DNA of 64,000 bases, taken from positions 5,952,001 through 6,016,000 of the forward strand of contig CM121343.1 in assembly GCA_051530055.1 (NCBI GenBank), given 5' to 3'. The first letter of the stretch is position 1; each line of letters begins with the position of its first letter. The notes beneath the pieces were generated by a model that was not told the DNA's origin, searched no databases, and worked only from the letters and a program-made list of their open reading frames with translations. Positions 1 to 9,425 of this stretch are shown piece after piece. This DNA comes from Neoechinorhynchus agilis. Lineage: Eukaryota; Acanthocephala. The translations under genes were made by a program, and so were the position numbers.

Positions 1-872
1 GCCGGCACCGTCTCTAGCGATTACCATAGCCAGCACCACCGCCGTCGCATTTCATCATCAACCGGATAATTGTGTGCGTGCGCAACCGCAAATACGTGTA
101 CGAACTACTAAATAAACCGCAAACACGATCGATAAGCGACGTCATTGATTGCGTCATGACGAACGGTTTGAGCTGCAGGGCGAGAAAAGTGCAACTTGCG
201 ATTTACGCATCTTTTGATGATGACGTCACAAATGCGCATATAAAATGACACGACGACGAAAAGGAATCGAACTTCTTGTCTGATCGATTAAGGACGCCAC
301 TATTTTGCACCTTCGGGGCCATTTGTGGCAGCTTTTTCACTTAAGCTTCTTCAAATGTAACGTTATAAGTTTTTACGATCGGCCAAATGATAAAGATCAT
401 TGCCAAATGGAAAGGCTTCTAAAGTGTTCATTGCACGCAACGATGAATCATAGAGCCCCGTTTTATGATGTTCTTAAAAATACGTCTAATCTTAGAAGAC
501 GTCCACCTCCGGCGCATTTGTACCAATGAGTCTCGCATAAGTCTTATCATCAAACGTGTCTGAATGTCGCAATCGTTTAGAGACGAGTTTGATTTCTCTT
601 AAAACGCCACCATAGTTGCCATGCCTTGTGTAAAAACCTTCCGAATGGAAAAACTCTTGTGTATTCTTAGTTAAAGATAAAATCCATGAGTACGTGACAG
701 TGGTTAAAAAAATATATATCAAACACTGACTTTAATTGAAATATTTCGTCCAATCACACTGAACTTCTTCAGTAGTCATTCTTTGATATAATTTTCCCCC
801 ACTTCCACATATTCTTGTGTATTCGTGGAGTTTGATAAATAGTTACCGGCCATAAAAAAATTTTGCTCACTA
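1..872. other. Unassigned left-edge sequence
   Basis: Apart from the promoter-like motifs I see no gene. A short open stretch at 305-529 has no recognisable domain or splice context. Confidence 0.5.
138..246 (+). promoter_or_regulatory. Promoter-like stretch: CRE and TATA motifs
   Basis: A perfect cAMP-response element TGACGTCA lies at 221-228, a second GACGTCA-type half-match near 138, and TATAAAA at 239-245. The spacing would suit a plus-strand start near 265-275. No recognisable plus-strand coding exon follows within 1 kb, so the target is unknown and the motifs may be chance. Confidence 0.3.
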
Positions 873-1091
873 TTTTGTCCCCTTTGGGGTAGAGACGTAT
901 GGAGCGCTCGGCACTCTCTCTGCTCCAGGATCTCTCAAAGAAACTTGGAGAAACGACCAGCGACGCACGAGAAGGCGTGTATTCCTTCGACAAAATATCT
1001 CGCTGGCAGTACAACGAGGCAATGCTGCCAGCGTGATGGCGACGGTCGAGGAAGGACAAAAGCTGGAATTTGGCGGGAGGTGGTGAGTGTG
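873..1091 (+). repeat. Dispersed coding repeat, copy 1 (mobile-element fragment?)
   Basis: This 219-bp segment is repeated in the same orientation at 62229-62453 with high identity. Read on the plus strand, both copies carry the peptide motif QRGNAASVMATVEE followed by a short tail. A related peptide is encoded by the 52-bp fragments at 7153 and 25624. Substitutions between copies largely keep the protein reading, which points to descent from a once-coding, multi-copy gene, most simply a transposable-element ORF. The element family is not identified. Both copies look like old fragments. Confidence 0.5.
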
Positions 1092-2130
1092 CTTCAAACA
1101 GATTGTTTGAATTGTTAAAAATATGTTGGTAAATTTTTTTACAGTTTTAGAATTTCATCCAATTTCTGCGATCAAACATAAACAGCGGACATTTTCTAGT
1201 TTGGAAAGGCGGATTACAATAGAAATTTCACCATCATTCGAGAAAGCTAGGCAACATGAATATTCGGGAACGTGCTAAATCACGTAAAAATTGGGGAAAT
1301 AACTAAAAATGTAATGTTAAAGGAACTTTCAAAGATCCATAGTACGAAATTAAGTATTTTTTGAGCTATAAAACTTTTTTATTTTGCGAATTCGGTCTAT
1401 TGTTAATCGCGAATGAAACACTTTAGCAATATTTTGACTTGTGGTGAAGATAATCTCTGTTAAAAAATATTTTATTGTTCTGAAACATTTCGACAGAGAG
1501 TAAACCTCGATTCAAGACGAAGGTCTACGTGAAGGCCGAAAATTATCAAAAACACCATAAAAAAGTTAAAATGATGAACTTCAAATTGTTAAACCATTCG
1601 AGAGAAGATAGCCAACCGAAATTATTAAGCCAATGCGGTGAAGATCTTCGCCGTTCTCATTGAAGTTCTGAGCGTTCGATATCGTAACTTCTTTTATGAA
1701 GATTCGTAAATGCGAAAAACATCAGCAAGTGTGATAAAATGAGGCAAATAGTTCCAAATTGGTGAAAACAAATAATTGCTGCGAAGCGATTTTTAGCCTA
1801 ATTATTTGTAAGCTAACAAAAAACGTTGGATAAGTATTTGTGGGTATCGGCGGAACCGTTGATCCAATGTGCAATTCAAGTGGCAAAAGCGTAGGTTCGT
1901 AATTCACGTTTGAACGCGAAATCAAAGAAGCTCTCAAACACACACTTTTTAATCGTAAGAGAGAGAGGATGCGGCGGCACGGTAGTAACTGAAAGAATCT
2001 TTTGTCTTGGTTTTGTAATTGAAATGATCGTTTTGAAGACAACGAGGACACGAATTGTAACTCCCTGGACATAGTTGGGAATATCCGCCCTCCCTCTTGC
2101 GTGTGCGCGCATCACCCTCCACGGTCGTCA
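1092..2130. other. Spacer downstream of CNBP
   Basis: AT-rich sequence between the dispersed repeat and the stop codon of CNBP. The right part probably contains the CNBP 3' UTR. I see no other gene. Confidence 0.5.
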
Positions 2131-2817
2131 TTATCTATTTCGGCCCGATTCCGGGCACTGGGTGGATATGTGACCAACTCCACCGCAGTTGTAGCAGCTA
2201 ATGTCGCCGTTGCGGTCTCCACCACGCCCACTGCCGTCATTGAGAGGGCAATTCCGAGCAATATGTGAGGTATCTCTGCAGATAAAGCACGCTCTTTTCG
2301 CATCTCCAACAGGCGATCCAGGATTCATTATACTATTGGTTGGTCTAAACGTTCTACCAGCGGGCATTTCCGCCGGATCTGTTGAAGTACAATCCTTAGC
2401 GATGTGACCAGGACGATTGCATCTATAGCAAGTCTCTTCGGTCTGTTCACATTCCCTAGCGAAATGCCCGTTACGGTTGCACCTATAGCATCTGATTGGT
2501 CTGCCTCTACCGAAAGAAGCAAATCGTTGTGTTGGTTGATCTTCCGGACAATCTCGGCTAAGATGGCCAACTTTGTCGCAGTTGTAGCATCGTCTATCAC
2601 TTCCGTTCCCACTACGTTGTTGTCTCACGGCCATAGTGCCCATCGATGAGGATCCACCTCCTTGATTCATTTCACACTGAGCCGCAATGTGACCGGGTTG
2701 GTTACAACGGTAACACAAGAGGTCTCCGCGCGATCGTGCCGGCCGTTCAGATGGTGGAAGGCCGCAATCACGGGCATAATGACCCATGTCACCGCAGCGG
2801 AAACACAATACGTTCAT
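2131..2817 (-). CDS. CNBP: CNBP-like protein with seven CCHC zinc knuckles
   Basis: This 228-aa protein consists almost only of CCHC zinc knuckles (C-x2-C-x4-H-x4-C) at residues 5-18, 35-48, 77-90, 110-123, 130-143, 177-190 and 208-221. Seven knuckles is the count of animal CNBP/ZNF9, a cytoplasmic and nuclear single-stranded nucleic-acid-binding protein that promotes translation and unfolds G-quadruplexes. Gly/Ser/Arg-rich linkers follow knuckles 2 and 6. I chose the Met just before the first knuckle. The frame stays open for 63 more codons upstream, but that stretch is low-complexity and lies beyond a good 3' splice site (2829-2830). A matching 5' splice site near 3209 implies a 381-nt intron in the 5' leader. 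The coding region itself has no intron. Confidence 0.9.
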   Translation of the reverse strand: MNVLCFRCGDMGHYARDCGLPPSERPARSRGDLLCYRCNQPGHIAAQCEMNQGGGSSSMGTMAVRQQRSGNGSDRRCYNCDKVGHLSRDCPEDQPTQRFASFGRGRPIRCYRCNRNGHFARECEQTEETCYRCNRPGHIAKDCTSTDPAEMPAGRTFRPTNSIMNPGSPVGDAKRACFICRDTSHIARNCPLNDGSGRGGDRNGDISCYNCGGVGHISTQCPESGRNR

Positions 2818-2828
2818 CGTCTTAGCCT

Positions 2829-3209
2829 CTAGAACAAGAAAGCGAAATGCGATAACCACCACCCACCGCCACCACCACCAATGTGAAAGCGTCGAGCACC
2901 CGAACCATTCGACGCACTCGCGATTACGACGACGACGACGCAGCGAAATGCGCGTGCCAACATCGTCAGCATAGAAGGAACATTTCGACACGGAAGAATC
3001 ACACATTGTGACGTCTTAAAACATGCGGGCACCAGGCAACGTTCGGATAGTTGCGAAAAACGTACAAATGTAAACGTACCGACAAAGATAGCAACTAATT
3101 TAACGTGAACAAATCCACAAGATCTGTGAGTGACAATCTCACGTGCACGGCTAATCTTCACATCTTCAACCATCCCCTAAACCCACTCCCTACCTTCCAA
3201 CAAACTTAC
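2829..3209 (-). other. Probable 5' UTR intron of CNBP
   Basis: On the minus strand a GTAAGT donor ends the leader exon at 3210 and a CTAG acceptor opens the coding exon 11 nt before the start codon. It contains GA/CGA triplet-rich low-complexity sequence, which explains the spurious upstream reading frame. Confidence 0.6.
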
Positions 3210-3300
3210 CAATCAATGAAGTGACAAATTGCGACGCAGCTCTAAACTGTAGTAGTAGTCGTCGCCGACGACGACGATGGTCGTTAGTGCATAAAATCAG

Positions 3301-3956
3301 GAAGAATCTGCGTGGGATCATTTTAAATGACGCAACGGAAAGACATCGCTTTTTTGCACTCTCAAACTTAATTCATATTTATTTTGGCTTATATTTCTCG
3401 AAAACTACGCATTATTTTCCCTCATCATTTCATTTCTCTGAGTTTTTCCACTTAAACCTGTATTTCGTGTTTGTAAGTGGAGACGCCATTGTCGGAGTAC
3501 CCATTTAATTCAAATTGAATTTCTTATTCGACAATGAACCAATTTAAAAAAAATCCATTAATCTCTTTTAGAACTAAAATGGCGTATAAATTGTCTAGGC
3601 CTTGAATTTAAATGAAAACCCGAACGTATTTTATGCAACTCTTGGACATTTCGAATTTATATCATTAAAATTAGGATTGAAAAATTATATTGTATCGAGA
3701 ACATGTCTTCAGCAAAAGTTTATTGCAACGATCTTAAATTTTTGTTTAACGCGATCATACACCAAGACCTCTAGATTTTATTATCGGTGTGCTACGTGGT
3801 CAAAATCGTTTAAAATGTGAAATCAATTACACATCGGCAGTACGTTTAAGTGTTTGTTGGTTGAGTATTTAAATACGAACGCAAAGTATTTGAAATTTTT
3901 TTAAAACCACGGTCACGTAGTGTGAATCAGTTTTATAAAAATCAAAGCGAGATCAA
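3301..3956. other. Spacer between divergent CNBP and KH genes
   Basis: The two genes are transcribed away from each other, so this interval should hold both promoters. I see no clear TATA box or coding exon. The segment is strongly AT-rich. Confidence 0.4.
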
Positions 3957-6347
3957 ATGGATGCGAGTAGGAATGTCGAAAATGAAATACAAATGATGTC
4001 GTTTACAATCGAAGCTGATCGTTTGATTGAGATGAGCAATCGACAACGGCAGCTACGGTATGGTTCATGTATTCACGATTTTAAAATTCGAGTAAAGCGC
4101 TCCCTTTGTTCGGGCAACTTGAAACTCGATCTATTCGGTAAGTTGGAGGATCTTAAAAGAGGTCGGAAGTACTTACTCTGTGAATTGGCAAAGCCTGAAA
4201 GTGTGGCGATCCCAGAATCCATTCCTGCATATATTGCAGAATCAAGCTTTAAGCCAAAGTTGAAAGATCTAGAAGATGAGTACGGATGCAGTTTGAATTT
4301 CGTCTTGGATGGAAGAGTGGTATTGGTTAATTCTCCGAGTTATAACAAAATAGTGTTTGAAAAGCTCAATTCTATGATAGCGCAGGAATCGATGTTTTGC
4401 GACGAAGTGATCGAGGTGAAAAATGCGCTCGTTGCGTGGATTAATGGACCTTTTGGTAAAACCAAGAAGGAGATTGTTTCTTCTACAGGTTTATCCCATT
4501 TAACGTTGAATTCGGTCGAAGGCGGCAAAATAATCGTACGAGGAGATGAAAAGTCAAGAGAGTCAGCCAAAAAGGTAATTCAGGAAATCACTGATAAGTA
4601 TAAGAGCTATTTGATCAGTGCACTACGGTTAACTGAACCCCAATTGGAATACTTGTTCAAGAATCAGTCGAATGTGGTTGATCATATTCTTGAACAATGC
4701 GACGTCAACATACAATTCGATTTCGTCAAAAACGGGCTGAAATCTGCATCTTTGGTTCACAAAGATAATGAATCGTTTGAAAAGGCTAAGAAGGCCATCA
4801 TCGAAATGGCTGAAAAGATTGAAAGCGAAACAATACCCGTTAGACCTGGATATAGCCAATATTTCGCCAAAGTGGCTATGCTTAGACAACAGCGGCCCAA
4901 TGGCTTCGAATTCCATGTTGCCTCCGACCGAGCAGTCACAATGAAAGGTCCAGCATGCGATATGCGACGATGTAAAACCAAAGCTCTCGCATATTTCAAA
5001 GTTATAGGCCAAACTTTAAGCATTAGTCAAATAGCGATGGAACCGGAGACACGACCGATGTTTGTTGATGAAAATAACTTGTTTATTGGTAAATATGGTA
5101 AATTCAGCGATTGTTACGGATGGTATGAATATAAATCTAAGAAACTGAAGATAATTGGACCTTATCAATCACTTCATGTACTAATGCGGGATTTGAAGGG
5201 AGACGCAAGACGAACTCAATTCGCTACTGAGCTTAATCTTGATCCAGTTAATTATCCTCAACTGATCGGTCATCGTGGTGCCAATGTACAGCGATTACGG
5301 GAGCAATACAAAGTGAATGTGATTGTCCCTTCTCGAAGTGATCCTCCCACGGCTAAAGTCATTGTCTTAGGCGAAAAGGCCAACGTGGAGCTATGCCGGG
5401 ATAGGATATTGGCGAGTATCGAAAATAAACCCGGAAATGTGGTTAAACAATCATTAGCTGTTCCCAAGTGCTTCCGTGGGGCTGTTATTGGTCCGAACGG
5501 TATCACAATAAGGGCCATAAGAGAACATACTCATGTGACCATAAAGGTCCCATTGGCGGATGAACCCGACGGTGAACCAGTCGTTATTCAGGGTACGATT
5601 GATAACGTAAAAGCGGCAGTAATTCGTATTGAGGAGATATTGTCCACGTTGAAGATTAGAGCATTAGAAATACCGGTGAATAGACTGAATTATTTCGTGA
5701 ATCGACAGCAAAGAATCAAATCGCTTTTCCTCGGGAATCAAAGTGGTCTCCGAGTTGAATCTACTGAGGTTCGTAATAAATTCATAGTGCATGGTCCTGG
5801 CGATGCTGTTGATCGTTTTATGCTCAATATCGAAAAAGAAATCGATAAGACCAAACAGCAACCGGAAAGCATAACCAATCAGCGACAAAGATTGGATAAT
5901 ACCGGAGTGAGATCGGGTGAAGATGAACATGGATTGGTTTTTCGACCTTCGACAATAGGTGCAGTGCGGCGACAACCAGGAAGGAGGTATATCAGAGGTA
6001 CAATAGTTAAACATTTTATTATAAATTCTCAGACTATTCCTCGACTGATCGGTCGCCAAGGAACTGCTATCAACCACTTTCAATATGAACATAACGTCAG
6101 AGTACGCTTCGGAGCCTTTGAGGATCGACCGGAAGTTGTTGAAGTGAGCGGATACAGCATGGAGCAAGTTGAATTAGCAATCGAAGACCTAATTGCTCTT
6201 TCCATTAATATGGAACGCAATACGTTCATAAGTTTTAACCAAATAATGAACTCAACAGTACAGCGGGAAGTGTCGACATCAGCAGCAGCGGCACAAATTC
6301 CAAATATCAATACAATGGATGATTTTCCTCAATTATCCAATGTTTGA
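3957..6347 (+). CDS. Multi-KH-domain RNA-binding protein (vigilin-like)
   Basis: An uninterrupted 796-aa frame. KH-type GxxG cores are visible at about residues 161 (INGPFGKTKK), 431 (LIGHRGANVQ), 511 (VIGPNGITIR) and 698 (LIGRQGTAIN), each followed by the beta-alpha pattern of a type I KH fold. Further degenerate KH-like segments fill residues 50-390. Tandem KH domains of this kind occur in vigilin/HDLBP-type proteins, which bind mRNA in the cytoplasm and at the ER, but vigilin usually has 14 domains and about 1,200 residues, so this is shorter. The C-terminus is Ser/Ala-rich. The start is the first ATG of the frame, after an AT-rich leader. The lack of any intron contrasts with most larger genes nearby and could mean a retroposed origin. 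Bicaudal-C or other multi-KH families are alternatives. Confidence 0.75.
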   Translation: MDASRNVENEIQMMSFTIEADRLIEMSNRQRQLRYGSCIHDFKIRVKRSLCSGNLKLDLFGKLEDLKRGRKYLLCELAKPESVAIPESIPAYIAESSFKPKLKDLEDEYGCSLNFVLDGRVVLVNSPSYNKIVFEKLNSMIAQESMFCDEVIEVKNALVAWINGPFGKTKKEIVSSTGLSHLTLNSVEGGKIIVRGDEKSRESAKKVIQEITDKYKSYLISALRLTEPQLEYLFKNQSNVVDHILEQCDVNIQFDFVKNGLKSASLVHKDNESFEKAKKAIIEMAEKIESETIPVRPGYSQYFAKVAMLRQQRPNGFEFHVASDRAVTMKGPACDMRRCKTKALAYFKVIGQTLSISQIAMEPETRPMFVDENNLFIGKYGKFSDCYGWYEYKSKKLKIIGPYQSLHVLMRDLKGDARRTQFATELNLDPVNYPQLIGHRGANVQRLREQYKVNVIVPSRSDPPTAKVIVLGEKANVELCRDRILASIENKPGNVVKQSLAVPKCFRGAVIGPNGITIRAIREHTHVTIKVPLADEPDGEPVVIQGTIDNVKAAVIRIEEILSTLKIRALEIPVNRLNYFVNRQQRIKSLFLGNQSGLRVESTEVRNKFIVHGPGDAVDRFMLNIEKEIDKTKQQPESITNQRQRLDNTGVRSGEDEHGLVFRPSTIGAVRRQPGRRYIRGTIVKHFIINSQTIPRLIGRQGTAINHFQYEHNVRVRFGAFEDRPEVVEVSGYSMEQVELAIEDLIALSINMERNTFISFNQIMNSTVQREVSTSAAAAQIPNINTMDDFPQLSNV

Positions 6348-7152
6348 GCTGAAAGCGGATTTAAGATACCTCAATTTTAATGGACGAATTGCTTAATTCG
6401 TGCGTTCGGGCTTTTTAATTTTGAAAGAATAGCGCTTTTTTGTTCTTTTATTAACCATGTCAGCTGAAGAAATATAATAATATCGTTGCTTAAATACTTT
6501 TAGTTGCCAAGAAATCCACTGCTTGAGCTTCACATTCTATCACTCAAAGATGTACAGTCCTTCAGTTCCGATTTCCCGTCGAAATAAGAATATTTAAAGA
6601 GATTATACTTTTATGGGTGCTCGTTGTGAAATTTAAAAAAACAATCACTTCGGTACAGTCATTTGCGAATTCGAGTAACCATCTCTGAATGCTTCTGATA
6701 AGTTTTTCGATCAATTTGTTGTGAAATTCTCACTTATTCCATCTTTAAAGTACATTGCGATTGTTGAATTTTTTCTACGTTTCCACATAAATGCTCGATT
6801 TCTGAATGACCATCACAATATCGAGTTTGAGAGCTGCATGGACTTCACAATAAACGAAAAGCTTTCCAAAGTCACGAATTGATTTCTTTAATATCTGATG
6901 GCCTAAAATGGCGATTTGTTAAAACGAAGAATAACAGCAACTTAGAAAAACAAGGATCGTGTAAGAAATTTATAAGCGATTTTAAACATCTCGTGATCGA
7001 ATTATGGAACAAACATAAAAAATAAACAATAAATACCCGGTGAGCTCTTAATTAACCTCTTCTGAACGTTACGAATACACAAATTCATTTTTTTGGTTCG
7101 TGTATCTGATGCGATGGAACACTTCAAAACTGTTAAGATCTCAAGTTAGAAG
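6348..7152. other. Spacer and probable 3' UTR of KH gene
   Basis: AT-rich, no coding exon seen. AATAAA-type signals occur near 7020-7030 but are too common in this sequence to assign. Confidence 0.4.
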
Positions 7153-7204
7153 AGCATTGCGGTGCAGCGGGGCAATGCGGCTAGCATTTTGGCCAGCGCC
7201 GATG
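7153..7204 (+). repeat. 52-bp fragment of the dispersed coding repeat
   Basis: GC-rich island in an AT-rich spacer. It encodes the peptide IAVQRGNAASILASADE on the plus strand, matching the QRGNAASVMATVEE motif of the copies at 873 and 62229. An exact inverted copy (52 of 52 bases by eye) lies at 25624-25675, 18 kb away. Confidence 0.6.
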
Positions 7205-7729
7205 AATAGGGGCGTCGAAGAAACTATAAATTATGTATGCTTGAAAAAAAATGCAAAATTTGTCTAAAAAAATTACCTAAATATTTATAAAATAAATAAT
7301 TTTATGGAAAAAAAATTTAAGAAATTTCGATCGCGCAGAAGATGTCGTTGGTTTAGTAGACGTGGTCATCGCGAAAATTGGGAATTGTAATCAAGGTTTT
7401 TTCATTGTGGTAGATTAGCCCAATTTCACTGTCATTTCACTGAAAAGTTCAAGCATATCAGAGAAGAGTACATTACCTTCGGATTGCTTTTGACAAAATC
7501 TGTAGCATTTCCATTGATCGATGCGGCACACTAAGGTATATCACGCGAAGGTAATAGACATCGACTGTTCTTAATTTGCCCTGGACGAAGTCTGAATGGA
7601 TTTTGAATGCAGATTTTTCAGGAATCAAATGGCATTTCCACAAGTGCAAATATTCTTGTAGGCGAAGTTAAGTTCGATTATTTCCAATCATATCCTTAAT
7701 ATCTTTTAAAATCGAGACAAAATGTATAC

Positions 7730-8075
7730 TATTTTAAGTTTTACTGGCAAGCCGGTTTGTTTTCATATCATCATTAAATTTTAGTTTGTCTCTTATACCC
7801 GGCTTATTTTTTTAAGGCATAAAGCCAAACCAATTACATCAGAGAAGTGATATAACCACATTGTCTCTAATGCACGGTTAAGAGTTTGTACATTCCTCCG
7901 GATTCTCAGATACCTCCCGAAGAGGCGGGACTCATCAGTAAGTTTCCTCCCTTCAACGAGGTATTTCGTTCCCTTTGGTTGTGCGTCATCGGTCATCGTG
8001 GATTCGAACCAGTTGACCTTTAACTGGGATCAAGAGCATTAGTTGACTTGACCACCTCGACACAACTACTAAATG
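7730..8075 (-). mobile_element. tRNA-derived SINE, copy A
   Basis: Read on the minus strand, the head carries a perfect Pol III B-box GGTTCGAATCC (near 7993-8005) and an A-box-like GAGGTGGTCAAG about 45 nt upstream. The body is about 230 nt. The tail holds an inverted repeat (AAGCCGGG ... CCGGCTT) and ends in an AT-rich segment. A second copy follows directly at 8119-8452, about 80-85% identical by eye. The head cannot be a functional tRNA because stems are incomplete. Confidence 0.7.
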
Positions 8076-8118
8076 TCAAACTAAGCCATTTTTTCGACTC
8101 AGGGTGAGCGCTGCATTC

Positions 8119-8452
8119 TATTTTAAGTTTTACTGGCAAGCCGGGTTGTTTTCATATCATCATAAAATTTTAGTTTGTCCCTTATACCCGGCTTAATTTT
8201 TTAAGGTATAAAGCCAAACCAATTGCATCAAAGAAGTGATATAACCACATAGTCTCTAATGCACGGTTAAGAGTTGGTACATTCCCCCGGATTTTCAGAT
8301 ACCTCCCGAAGAGGCGGGACTTATCAATGGGTTTCCTGCCTTCAACGATGTACTTCGTCCCCTTTAGTTGTGCGTCATCAGTGGCAACGGATTCGAGCAC
8401 GATGACCCAACAAACTTGGATCAAGAGCATTAGTCCACTGAGCCACATTTAA
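8119..8452 (-). mobile_element. tRNA-derived SINE, copy B
   Basis: Same family, strand and internal order as copy A, only about 44 bp away. The A box TGGCTCAGTGG (about 8435-8445) fits the Pol III consensus; the B box is GTGCTCGAATCC (about 8389-8400). The long readable frame on the minus strand through both copies is a property of the SINE body, not a gene. Confidence 0.7.
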
Positions 8453-9425
8453 AACTAACTCTGAATCTAGTTGAGGGCGTTTGTTTCATGAAAAGTAAAA
8501 GCGAACAAAGCAGTAAAATCGAGCCAGCATATTAATTGAAATGGCTTATTGGACTAAAATCAATAGAGTGTTCAAAGTAGCTCATAAAGTTTTGTTGTTC
8601 ACGTAAAAGTAACAGATTTACTCAGTGAAACAAAAATAGACTTTTGAAGAAGGAACACCTTGGTTTCCATTAAAAACATTCTAAAGGCAAAATTGGGTCT
8701 CACTTTAAAATGTTTTTCAGCCGAAATTCGAACAGTTTCTTCTACTCATACATAAAAAGCATTTACTTTTCGTCTGAATCGCAGAATTTTCGGGGCTTCC
8801 GTGACACTGCGAAATTGATTGATAGAAGCTATCAGATAATCCCACTGAGTTATAAGAAATCTAAAACTTTAAATGAGCGGGCAATCTTCATATAGGAACA
8901 AGAGATGAATGTAAAATTTAAGAAACAAGAAAACGCGTAAACCACGACTCTTCTATTATTATTAATATTTATGCACTTACGAGACGAAAGTGGCCTCGTT
9001 CAAAAATGTCTAATCAATTTCTTGAAATTGTTAGGGTTATGTGGTATAAAAAATTGCGCCATAAATATAATTTTACCCCTAGAAGACATAATGTTTAAAA
9101 TCAAAAGAAATACGATAGGAATGAATATTTCCGATTCTAGATTTTGTTACACACAAAAGCTTTATCGCTCTATTGCACTAAAAAAATTGAGAATAACAAC
9201 CCCGAAGAAGTTAAAACTATTTTTTCGAACAATAGTATTATTGGTCTAAAATTAATCATGACAAAAAGCTGAATTTCGGTGGATTTTCGGCAAACAAAAT
9301 TTAAAAACCTTGCAACTCCGGCAATAGTGAATACGATTTTTGGACTTTTCTAATTCCTAAGTGAATATATTTGTCGTTTTATGAACAATCGCGAGTTTAC
9401 GCACGCACTCCGTCCAAAAAGGAAG
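8453..9425. other. AT-rich spacer
   Basis: Two short open stretches (8710-8895 and 8971-9249, plus) have no recognisable domains, no splice signals of note and strongly AT-driven composition. I see no supportable gene. Confidence 0.4.

Noticed and set aside
2818-3006. 63-codon N-terminal extension of CNBP
   Set aside because: Low-complexity Arg/Trp runs from triplet repeats; a good splice acceptor lies between it and the first zinc knuckle, so it is leader intron.
7985-8060. Functional tRNA gene
   Set aside because: B box is perfect but acceptor and anticodon stems cannot be closed; the unit continues into a 230-nt SINE body.
7793-8448. Two similar small genes on the minus strand
   Set aside because: Both frames lie in the bodies of the tRNA-derived SINE copies, which explains their similarity.
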